From NCBI RefSeq assembly GCF_000737695.1, contig NZ_JPRM01000006.1, forward strand, positions 186,001 to 250,000: a stretch of 64,000 bases of DNA, written 5' to 3'. The position numbers and the translations under genes were made by a program. Origin of the DNA: Flavobacterium hydatis (GTDB lineage: Bacteria > Bacteroidota > Bacteroidia > Flavobacteriales > Flavobacteriaceae). This document shows, in pieces, positions 36,323 through 42,761 of this stretch. The notes under the pieces were generated by a model that saw nothing but the letters and a program-made list of their open reading frames with translations, had not been told where the DNA came from and ran no database searches. Within the stretch, counting starts at the first letter, position 1. Every line of letters starts with the position of its first letter.

Positions 36323-36383
36323 TATTCCTACTCTTTAGGTTTTTCAGATACCCCCTTGTTTTTCTGTACAAGTCAGTTTATTT
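36323..36383 (-). repeat. Repeated leader element, copy C
   Basis: Minus strand: ACTGACTTGTACAGAAAAAC, GGGGGTATCTGAAAAACC, TAAAGAGTAGGA, 25 bases before the ATG of peptide 1. In one frame it reads …GVSEKPKE-stop, matching the SEKP tails of copies A and B. Confidence 0.65.
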
Positions 36384-36554
36384 TTTCTTTTTTAAAGAAT
36401 CTATCGCGTCTAGCAAGTCTAGTAAAGCTACAGTTAGATCTCCTTGGTCTTTTATGGTTTGCTTTGCCTGTTTAGCAACAGCCTCCATCTTAGCCAAATC
36501 ATTTGATACTAAAGCTTCTCTAATAGCGACACCATAAGGCATAATTATTCCCAT
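36378..36554 (-). CDS. DUF1843-type small peptide 2 (candidate precursor)
   Basis: 58 aa: MGIIMPYGVAIREALVSNDL, then AKMEAVAKQAKQTIKDQGDL and a tail TVALLDLLDAIDS + LKKKK. Tandem paralogue of peptide 1 (same YGV.IREA, NDL.KM, DQ.DL..AL..LLDAID.LKKKK). ATG at 36554; an internal ATG (Met5) gives MPYGV and cannot be excluded. First or second gene of the leftward run with peptide 1 and the radical SAM enzyme. Confidence 0.8.
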   Translation of the reverse strand: MGIIMPYGVAIREALVSNDLAKMEAVAKQAKQTIKDQGDLTVALLDLLDAIDSLKKKK

Positions 36555-36645
36555 CGTTATAGTTTTTAATACTAATTATTGTTTAACTTCATGACTAATA
36601 ACTTTTGTACGTTATGTATCATGTAAAGAAATCATTGTAGTTGCC

Positions 36646-36957
36646 CTACTGACCCAATGTTATTGTTCTTCCAAATTGTGAATCATCACTAACATTTGTA
36701 CAAAACATCCACTCAGTAGTAAAACGAGTACCATCTTCATTCTCTCCCGTTGCTACATATTTATGATGGATATTAAGTTGTGGTTTGTGGCTTTCTAAAT
36801 TAAGATTATAGAATAAAGATCTTCCAAGTGTACCAAAACCATAGGTTCCACTAGCTCCTTCAATAACAGGAAGAATAACAGGTCCAACGCCTCCACCATT
36901 CCATTCAACATAAGGATACACATTCACATTTTTTACTTTTACAGGTATTGCTTGCAT
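36646..36957 (-). CDS. Small hypothetical protein opening the accessory cluster
   Basis: 103 aa from ATG 36957 (MQAIPVKVKNVNVYPYVEWN). A longer frame from 36981 starts inside leader element B, and comparison with copies A and C puts the real ATG at 36957. Predicted beta-rich, with GGGVGPVILPVIEGASGTYG and NLNLESHKPQLNIHHKYVAT. No family firmly recognised; possibly a divergent DUF1842 relative by position and beta pattern, unproven. Followed by 91 bases and then the two DUF1843 peptides. Confidence 0.62.
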   Translation of the reverse strand: MQAIPVKVKNVNVYPYVEWNGGGVGPVILPVIEGASGTYGFGTLGRSLFYNLNLESHKPQLNIHHKYVATGENEDGTRFTTEWMFCTNVSDDSQFGRTITLGQ

Positions 36958-36970
36958 AATAATAGTTTTT

Positions 36971-37053
36971 GTCCTACTCATAAGGCTTTTCAGATCCGCC
37001 TCCGCTTTGTACTGTGCGAAACAGTCCGTTTATTTTAGTGGGTTCTGCTCCAC
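36971..37053 (-). repeat. Repeated leader element, copy B
   Basis: Minus strand: same AGTGGAGCAGAACCCACTAA and GGCGGATCTGAAAAGCCT blocks as copy A, separated here by 24 extra bases that include ACTGTTTCGCACAGT (small palindrome). Ends 14 bases before the ATG at 36957. Reads SGAEPTK…SEKPYE-stop in one frame but has no ATG start. Confidence 0.7.
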
Positions 37054-37130
37054 TCAATTTAATGAGTTAGCTGAATCATTTAAAAATCAAAAACTATTAT
37101 AAATGATAGATTTAGGGCTAACTTCTATTT

Positions 37131-37138
37131 CAAAGCTA
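37131..37138 (-). promoter_or_regulatory. Possible -7 box of the radical SAM cluster (TAGCTTTG)
   Basis: Exact TAnnTTTG on the minus strand, 44 bases downstream of conserved upstream element copy 2 and about 174 bases before the first ATG, leaving a long leader that contains element B. Confidence 0.5.
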
Positions 37139-37181
37139 TTAGAAATAAATAGGCATTTTTAACAAAATGATATCAAACAGG

Positions 37182-37247
37182 GAATTTTGGTCATGGAACA
37201 AACAAAAAAATGACACGAAACCTAAAACCACGTATAAACACCTGATT
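37182..37247 (-). promoter_or_regulatory. Conserved upstream element, copy 2
   Basis: Minus strand AATCAGGTGTTTATACGTGG... aligned with 27001-27066. Probably a shared activator site for the leftward transcripts of the accessory block. Confidence 0.55.
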
Positions 37248-37286
37248 ACAACCATATTGAACAACAAATTCACACTTTTACGCAAT

Positions 37287-37312
37287 AAACTTTCATTTAT
37301 TTTTGAAAGTTT
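37287..37312. promoter_or_regulatory. Operator palindrome 1 of the GbsR/MarR regulator
   Basis: AAACTTTC-N10-GAAAGTTT, perfect 8-bp arms. A -7 box TATTTTTG (37298-37305) lies inside it, 33 bases before the regulator's ATG; occupancy would block transcription, i.e. autorepression. Confidence 0.75.
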
Positions 37313-37337
37313 AAAAACTTTTACTTACATTTGAACT

Positions 37338-37841
37338 ATGGAATTCAAAGAAGCAAAAAATAAATTCGTTCAAACATGGGGAGCCTTAGGTTCTCAATGG
37401 GGTATTAATAAAACCATGGCACAGATTCATGCTTTATTGATGGTATCTAACGAACCTGTTTCGATGGAAGATGTAATGGAAGAATTGCAAATTTCCCGCG
37501 GTAATGCAAGCATGAATTTAAGAGCTTTGATGGATTGGGGAATAGTTTACAAAGAATACAAATCGGGAGAAAGAAGAGAATTCTTTACTGCTGAAAAAGA
37601 TTTAGACGAACTTGCTGTAAAAATTGCTAGAGAAAGAAGCAAACGCGAAATTAAACCTGCTCTTAAAATATTAAAAGAAGTTTCCTCGATAGACTCAAAA
37701 GATTCGGCAGAAGAAAAACACTTTGTTGAGCAAACCACCAAGTTGTATGATTTTGTATTAAAGGCAGACAATATGCTAGATAAAATGACTGAAATTAATG
37801 AAAACTGGTTGGGACGTTTGGTCTTAAAGATTATGAAGTAA
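37338..37841 (+). CDS. GbsR/MarR family transcriptional regulator
   Basis: 167 aa. Winged-helix DNA-binding domain (residues 20-85: KTMAQIHALLMVSNEPVSME, EELQISRGNASMNLRALMDW, GIVYKEYKSGERREFF) followed by a helical dimerisation tail. Matches the GbsR-type MarR group. The identical-arm palindromes at 37287 and 37868 flank it and are its probable operators, so it would control itself and the downstream set from 37910. A second -7-like TACATTTG is only 4 bases before the ATG. Divergent from the radical SAM cluster. Confidence 0.88.
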   Translation: MEFKEAKNKFVQTWGALGSQWGINKTMAQIHALLMVSNEPVSMEDVMEELQISRGNASMNLRALMDWGIVYKEYKSGERREFFTAEKDLDELAVKIARERSKREIKPALKILKEVSSIDSKDSAEEKHFVEQTTKLYDFVLKADNMLDKMTEINENWLGRLVLKIMK

Positions 37842-37867
37842 AATCTCAAATTAAAAAAATTTAACCA

Positions 37868-37893
37868 AAACTTTCATTTTTTTCTGAAAGTTT
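37868..37893. promoter_or_regulatory. Operator palindrome 2 of the GbsR/MarR regulator
   Basis: AAACTTTC-N10-GAAAGTTT with the same arms and spacing as the site at 37287, located 17 bases before the ATG at 37910. Confidence 0.75.
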
Positions 37894-37909
37894 AAAATAA
37901 TAAATAACT

Positions 37910-38245
37910 ATGAAAACTATAAAATATACCAACACATTTGCCATCGGTCTTCCATTTGCTCTTTTGCTTACCTATCCCATATTTAAAGAAGTCGCATTAA
38001 TATTAGCCTTATGCTCAATTATACTAACTGGGTTCCTGCAATTTTCAATTGGTGTAAAAATGTTAGTCGATAATCCGCATGATAAAAACCTTCAAGCATA
38101 TATGGCAGGAGTCGTTTCATTCTTTATTCTATGGTTTATTAATCACTATCTAAATTATAATGTTTTTCTAAACTATATATTAGTCCCAACTCCTCCATTA
38201 TTAGCAATTTATCTTTCAAGTATAATCTATAAAAAACAAAACTAA
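37910..38245 (+). CDS. Small hypothetical membrane protein
   Basis: 111 aa with about four hydrophobic helices (FAIGLPFALLLTYPIF, VALILALCSIILTGFLQF, YMAGVVSFFILWFINHYL, VFLNYILVPTPPLLAIYLSS). First gene behind operator 2; its stop overlaps the ATG of the DUF2071 gene (TAATG), indicating translational coupling. Family not recognised. Confidence 0.7.
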   Translation: MKTIKYTNTFAIGLPFALLLTYPIFKEVALILALCSIILTGFLQFSIGVKMLVDNPHDKNLQAYMAGVVSFFILWFINHYLNYNVFLNYILVPTPPLLAIYLSSIIYKKQN

Positions 38246-38958
38246 TGAGCTTCTTAACCGCCGAATGGAAAAATTTAGCATTATTTAATTACGAAGTTGA
38301 TGCTAAAACATTAGAAAAATATGTTCCTCCTGCAACAGAAATAGATCTATGGAACAACAAATGTTATGTGAGTCTTGTTGGTTTTATGTTTGAGAATACA
38401 AAAGTATTAGGCATAAAAGTTCCTTTTCATATTGATTTTGAAGAAGTAAATCTTCGATTTTATGTAAAACGATTTGAAAATGGACAATGGAAACGTGGAG
38501 TCGTTTTTATAAAAGAAATAGTTCCAAAAAGCGCCATTACTTTTATTGCAAACACATTATACAAGGAACATTACCAAACCAATAAAATGGAACATTCTGT
38601 TAGCGAAAATGAAGAATACAAGAGGTTTGTTTACCAATGGAAAAATCATAACAAATGGAATATTATTGAGGTTCAAACTGAAAAACAGGAATCGGAAATA
38701 GAATTAAACTCAGAAGCCGAATTTATTACCGAGCATTATTTTGGATATACAAAATACGATAAGAACACCACTTTTGAGTATGAAGTAACTCATCCAAGAT
38801 GGGAACAACTACCAATAATCGACTATAAAATAGATGTTGATTTTGAAGATAATTATGGGAAAGATTTTGCTTTCCTCAATCAATCAAAACCACTTTCAGC
38901 TTTTTTAGCGATTGGTTCTAAGATTACTGTCGAGAACAAGAAAAAAATAAAGTCATGA
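38245..38958 (+). CDS. DUF2071 (YqjF-like) protein
   Basis: 237 aa, no signal. The N-terminal AEWKNLALFNYEVDAKTLEK, YVPPATEIDLWNNKCYVSLV and the middle EEVNLRFYV, WKRGVVFIKEIVPK are typical of DUF2071, a predicted acetoacetate-decarboxylase-like fold of unknown activity. Overlaps its neighbours at both ends by 1-4 bases, so it sits in a tight operon with the small membrane proteins and, further on, the desaturase. Confidence 0.85.
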   Translation: MSFLTAEWKNLALFNYEVDAKTLEKYVPPATEIDLWNNKCYVSLVGFMFENTKVLGIKVPFHIDFEEVNLRFYVKRFENGQWKRGVVFIKEIVPKSAITFIANTLYKEHYQTNKMEHSVSENEEYKRFVYQWKNHNKWNIIEVQTEKQESEIELNSEAEFITEHYFGYTKYDKNTTFEYEVTHPRWEQLPIIDYKIDVDFEDNYGKDFAFLNQSKPLSAFLAIGSKITVENKKKIKS

Positions 38959-39311
38959 ATGCTAATCTTAATATTATTGGGTATTTCATTTACTTAATAA
39001 TTACCATTTTCATCATTGTAAAAGTTGGAAAAGCCTGTTATAAAAATGGCAATGTATTCGTTTCAGAACTTATACCCGACCATGAAGATTTATGCCTTCG
39101 AATAAACCAGATATTGCTTCTGGGCTATTATCTATTAAATATTGGTTATTGTGCCATGACTTTAATTTCTTGGGAAACAATAATAGTAACCAGCCAACTC
39201 ATAGAAGTTATAGCAACAAAAACAGCAATTATCATATTTATAATCTCAGGATTACATTACATAAACATCATTATAATAACTAAATACATTCAGAAATTAA
39301 TTAATAACTAG
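38955..39311 (+). CDS. Small hypothetical membrane protein
   Basis: 118 aa, ATGA overlap with the DUF2071 gene. Three hydrophobic segments (IIGYFIYLIITIFIIVKVGK, a central LLLGYYLLNIGYCAMTLISW, IIIFIISGLHYINIIIITK). Resembles the next gene in layout (N-terminal helix, short charged loop, two helices), e.g. LLGYYLLNIGYC versus TGFYLLNLGFAL, so the two are paralogues. Confidence 0.68.
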   Translation: MNANLNIIGYFIYLIITIFIIVKVGKACYKNGNVFVSELIPDHEDLCLRINQILLLGYYLLNIGYCAMTLISWETIIVTSQLIEVIATKTAIIIFIISGLHYINIIIITKYIQKLINN

Positions 39312-39324
39312 TAAATCAAACATC

Positions 39325-39711
39325 ATGGAAACTACAAAAATTTTAGTCGGTTATGCAATCTATTTACCAATAGCACTTTTCCTAACATATTATGTTTCTA
39401 AAACTTTATTCGCCAATGGAAAAATATACATGCTAGACATTTTTAGAGGAAGAGAAGAAATTGCCGATGCTACAAATAAGCTTTTCGAAACAGGTTTTTA
39501 TCTTCTTAATCTTGGCTTTGCATTAATGATATTAAGAATAAGCGAAGACATTAGTAACTATCAAATCTTAATTGAAGCTTTAAGTTATAAAATAGGAAGT
39601 TTTTCTATTTACCTCGGATTAATGTTATTCCTTAATTTGTATTTCTTTTTTAGAGGAAAAAGAAAAGCCAGAGAAGCACAAGAAGAAGACAGATTAGTTC
39701 TAAAAGTTTAA
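39325..39711 (+). CDS. Small hypothetical membrane protein (paralogue of the preceding one)
   Basis: 128 aa, 13 bases after its paralogue. Helices VGYAIYLPIALFLTYYV, FETGFYLLNLGFALMILRI and IGSFSIYLGLMLFLNLYFFF; C-terminal basic/acidic tail FRGKRKAREAQEEDR. Shared FETGFYLLNLG pattern supports duplication. Function unknown. Confidence 0.68.
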   Translation: METTKILVGYAIYLPIALFLTYYVSKTLFANGKIYMLDIFRGREEIADATNKLFETGFYLLNLGFALMILRISEDISNYQILIEALSYKIGSFSIYLGLMLFLNLYFFFRGKRKAREAQEEDRLVLKV

Positions 39712-39718
39712 TTAATAA

Positions 39719-39760
39719 CAAAATCTGGCAGTTCCGAAGCTTTGGGACTGCTAGATTTAA
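39719..39760 (+). terminator. Intergenic hairpin
   Basis: AAATCTGGCAGTTCC / GGGACTGCTAGATTT around GAAGCTTT, a long imperfect stem, without a strong T tract. May attenuate or process the operon before the desaturase gene. Confidence 0.5.
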
Positions 39761-39791
39761 TTCATTCATAGTAAACTTAAAAGAATCTGCA

Positions 39792-40574
39792 ATGACACAT
39801 CAAGAAATACTAAAAAAAGTACAATGGAAAGATTTGAAAAATCTAAGTTTTACAGAAATGTTAATCGAAAATAATTTGACAATTCCATGGTTTCTAATCT
39901 CTATCACACTTTCTTATTTTGGATATTATTTATTAGCAATACCTTTTTCAGCTTTTTTCTTTTTAACAGGATTAAGACAAGTACACAATGGTTTTCATAA
40001 CTCATTAGGAACTAATAAATTTTTAACGTGGTTTACACTTTATTCAAACAGTATTTTATTGATGGTTTCAGTCCATGCCGTTAAATTTAATCACATCAGA
40101 CATCATAAATATTGTTTGTCAGATGAAGATTATGAAGGAAAATCGGCAAGAATGACATGGTACGGAGCTATTCTTTATGGTCCTATGCATATGTTTCTAA
40201 TTCATAAAATAACCTTACAACTAGGAAACAAAAATTATAGAAAAAATGTATTATTAGAACTTATTTCTATTGCCATAGTAACATTTGCCGTTTTCTATTT
40301 TAATATTCATTTTTTAATCTATCATATTATTGTCATGGTTTTTGCCGAATTTTTAATGGCTTTTTTCGCTGTTTGGACAGTACATCACGATACCGAAGAA
40401 TCACCGGAATATGCCAGAACACAACGAGGAAATTGGAAAAACAAAATTACATTTAGTATGTTTTATCATTTAGAACATCATTTATTCCCAGCAGTTCCAA
40501 CTATTAAACTACCCGAACTGGCAAGAAGAATTGACGTAGTATTCCCTGATATTGAAAAAAAGCAAACTTTTTAA
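39792..40574 (+). CDS. Fatty acid desaturase
   Basis: 260 aa membrane-bound diiron desaturase or hydroxylase. Histidine boxes: HNGFHN, HIRHHKY, HHDTEE and HLEHH, with hydrophobic helices between. Introduces double bonds or hydroxyl groups into acyl chains or similar lipids in the inner membrane. Between a hairpin and the epimerase gene (4-base gap). Shorter than average for the family but with all His boxes. Confidence 0.9.
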   Translation: MTHQEILKKVQWKDLKNLSFTEMLIENNLTIPWFLISITLSYFGYYLLAIPFSAFFFLTGLRQVHNGFHNSLGTNKFLTWFTLYSNSILLMVSVHAVKFNHIRHHKYCLSDEDYEGKSARMTWYGAILYGPMHMFLIHKITLQLGNKNYRKNVLLELISIAIVTFAVFYFNIHFLIYHIIVMVFAEFLMAFFAVWTVHHDTEESPEYARTQRGNWKNKITFSMFYHLEHHLFPAVPTIKLPELARRIDVVFPDIEKKQTF

Positions 40575-40578
40575 GACA

Positions 40579-41487
40579 ATGAAAAAACTAATTATTGCAG
40601 CTGGAACAGGTTTTTTAGGACAAGTTTTAGTCAATCATTTCAAAAATAAATTTGAAGAAATTGTAATTCTCACCCGAGGAAAATCACAAACCGTTAATGG
40701 AATTAAATACGTTAACTGGAATGCCAGAACTTTTTCTGGTTGGGAAAATGAACTTGAAGGCGCAACGGTATTAATAAATCTTGCAGGAAAATCTGTAGAT
40801 TGTCGTTATACCAAAGAAAATAAAAGAGAAATTCTATTATCTCGAATCGAAAGCACACGTGTTTTAAACAAGGCTGTTTTAAATTGTAAAACTCCGCCCA
40901 AACATTGGCTAAATTCATCTACATCTACAATTTATCGTTTTTCATTAGATAAAGAAATGGACGAAACTACTGGCGAAATCGGAAATGATTTTTCTATAAA
41001 TGTGGCTTTATCTTGGGAAAAAGCATTCTTTAAAACCGAAACTCCAAATACATTAAAAACTGCTTTAAGAACATCGATAGTTTTAGGAAAAAAAGGCGGC
41101 GCTTTAATTCCGCTTAAAACCTTAGCTAAAATTGGATTCGGAGGAAAACAAGGAAAAGGAAATCAATTTATTAGCTGGATTCACGAAGACGATTTTGCAA
41201 ATGCAGTAGATTTTATACTCCAAAAAGAAATGATTGGGATTGTTAATGTTGTTTCTCCTAAACCGATTCGCAATGCTGACTTTATGAAGAAACTTCAAAA
41301 AACTGTTGGTTTTCCTTTCGGAATCCCACTCAATACATTTCTGCTTAAAATAGGAGCTTTCTTTATTCGAACACAACCCGAATTAGTTTTAAAAAGTAGA
41401 AACGTAGTTCCGAAAAAGCTTTTAGAAAATGGATTTGAATTTAAGTTTGATAATGTAGATAATGCTTTTCGAAACCTATTAAATTAA
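40579..41487 (+). CDS. TIGR01777-type NAD(P)-dependent epimerase
   Basis: 302 aa from ATG 40579 (MKKLIIAAGTGFLGQVLVNH); an upstream in-frame TTG start inside the desaturase gene is unlikely. Rossmann GTGFLG, VLINLAGKSVDCRYT, STSTIYR, and the C-terminal DUF1731-like part (GFPFGIPLNTFLL, ...VVPKKLLENGFEF). The family is an extended SDR of uncertain substrate, often found with desaturases and SRPBCC proteins as here. Confidence 0.88.
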   Translation: MKKLIIAAGTGFLGQVLVNHFKNKFEEIVILTRGKSQTVNGIKYVNWNARTFSGWENELEGATVLINLAGKSVDCRYTKENKREILLSRIESTRVLNKAVLNCKTPPKHWLNSSTSTIYRFSLDKEMDETTGEIGNDFSINVALSWEKAFFKTETPNTLKTALRTSIVLGKKGGALIPLKTLAKIGFGGKQGKGNQFISWIHEDDFANAVDFILQKEMIGIVNVVSPKPIRNADFMKKLQKTVGFPFGIPLNTFLLKIGAFFIRTQPELVLKSRNVVPKKLLENGFEFKFDNVDNAFRNLLN

Positions 41488-41490
41488 AAC

Positions 41491-41572
41491 CATAGTCCAC
41501 GGTTTCAACCGTGGGATGCCGATTGCGATAATTAATTGCGCTCCAACGGTTGAAACCGTTGGCAATGCTATA
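41491..41572. repeat. Pair of REP-like palindromes
   Basis: CCACGGTTTCAACCGTGG (41497-41514) and CCAACGGTTGAAACCGTTGG (41543-41562), in inverted orientation and flanked by CATAG and GCAATG. This is the hairpin type mobilised by REP-associated tyrosine transposases in Bacteroidota. No transposase in the window. Confidence 0.75.
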
Positions 41573-41624
41573 ATGGTATTTATATTTATAATCTGTCTCA
41601 AACTATTAGTGCAAAACACAAATT

Positions 41625-42080
41625 ATGACAACGATTCATCTTACCACAAAAATAAAAGCATCAAAACAAATCGTATTCGATAATTCTAGGGATATTGATG
41701 TTCATCAACAATCTGTAAGCAAAACAAAAGAAGTTGCAATTGCTGGCGTAACATCTGGATTAATAATTTATAACGAAACTGTAACATGGCGAGGAAAACA
41801 CTTCGGGTTTTACTTAACACACAAAAGCCGGATTACTGCAATGAATTTTTACAACTACTTTGCAGATGAAATGGAAAGTGGAAAATTTAAATCATTTAAA
41901 CATGAACATTTTTTTGAAGAAAAAAACGGGCAAACAATCATGACTGATAAACTACAATATGAAACTCCGTTTGGCATTTTAGGTGAATTATTTGATGATT
42001 TATTTTTAAAGAAACATTTAATTCAACTTCTTACAGAAAGAAACAAAACCTTAAAAGAAATATCTGAAAAAGACAACTAA
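41625..42080 (+). CDS. SRPBCC family protein
   Basis: 151 aa. START/Bet v1-like: IHLTTKIKASKQIVFDNSRD, ETVTWRGKHFGFYLTHKSRI, KHEHFFEEKNGQTIMTDKLQ, FGILGELFDDLFLKKHLIQL. No signal peptide. Binds hydrophobic ligands in its family; often paired with TIGR01777 enzymes, which matches the neighbour. Separated from it by REP-like hairpins. Confidence 0.82.
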   Translation: MTTIHLTTKIKASKQIVFDNSRDIDVHQQSVSKTKEVAIAGVTSGLIIYNETVTWRGKHFGFYLTHKSRITAMNFYNYFADEMESGKFKSFKHEHFFEEKNGQTIMTDKLQYETPFGILGELFDDLFLKKHLIQLLTERNKTLKEISEKDN

Positions 42081-42304
42081 AGTATTTTTCTCCCTTTTAA
42101 AATGAATATTGATAAAATTTCTCGAAGTTTATTGAAATAAAATTCCTCTCAAATTTTAAAATTCTGAAAAAACTGCTTTGGCATGCTTTATGACAGCTTT
42201 TTATCAAAGCGTACTAAATATAGTATTCGTAATCAATGGATTTATCTAAAAAACGAACTAATTTTATATAGAAAATTCAGAATAACAATTTTAAAATAAA
42301 CATT
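42081..42304. other. Intergenic region, no gene seen
   Basis: 224 bases, AT-rich; no convincing open frame, promoter box or repeat beyond generic AT richness. Confidence 0.4.
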
Positions 42305-42703
42305 ATGTCAGTAAAAACAAAAATTTTATCAGTAGCCTTTTTTGCAATCACATCTATCGGGTTTGCACAAACTAATTGTAAAGAATTAAAAGGTTGCGAA
42401 AGAAAGTTATGTGAATTGAATACAAAATTAGAATACGCAAAAAAAGCAGGTAACCAAAGTCAGATTAAAGGAATTGAAGAAGCAATAGCACAAACTAAAA
42501 AGAACTGCACTACAAAAACAGTTACCAATGATCTTGACAAAAAAGTAAAAGAAAAACAAAAAGAAGTTAAGGAAAGAACCGATGAGTACAACAAAGCGGT
42601 TAAAAATCAAGAATCGAAAGAAAAAATCGATAAGAAAAAGAAAAAATTAGACGAAGCTAAAGCAGAATTAAATAAAGCTCTTGCGGATCAAAAAACGAAA
42701 TAA
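42305..42703 (+). CDS. Secreted DUF1090/YqjC-like protein
   Basis: 132 aa. Signal peptide ending SIGFAQ, then a Cys-containing helical repeat: CKELKGCERKLCELNTKLEY, AKKAGNQSQIKGIEEAIAQT and NC, matching YqjC (DUF1090: C...KLEYAKxxGNxxxxxGLExAL...NC). C-terminal long coiled-coil-like Lys/Glu helix. Periplasmic, function unknown; stress-linked in Proteobacteria. Unusual in a flavobacterial genome. Followed by a bidirectional terminator. Confidence 0.75.
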   Translation: MSVKTKILSVAFFAITSIGFAQTNCKELKGCERKLCELNTKLEYAKKAGNQSQIKGIEEAIAQTKKNCTTKTVTNDLDKKVKEKQKEVKERTDEYNKAVKNQESKEKIDKKKKKLDEAKAELNKALADQKTK

Positions 42704-42714
42704 AACTTTCGTTT

Positions 42715-42750
42715 ATAAAAAAACCGATGTTTAAACATCGGTTTTTTTGT
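42715..42750. terminator. Bidirectional rho-independent terminator
   Basis: AAACCGATGTTT / AAACATCGGTTT, perfect stem with A7 and T7 flanks; between convergent genes. Confidence 0.9.
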
Positions 42751-42761
42751 TTCTATATCTT

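Noticed and set aside
36646-36981. Longer start (MSRTKTII) for the small ORF
   Set aside because: The first ATG lies inside repeated leader element B; the other two copies have no ATG there, so 36957 is the consistent start.
36971-37053. Independent short gene encoding SGAEPTK...SEKPYE
   Set aside because: No ATG/GTG start in frame and an upstream stop; treated as a repeat or gene-end scar.
40552-40578. TTG start of the epimerase inside the desaturase gene
   Set aside because: ATG at 40579 gives the exact Rossmann start after a 4-base gap.
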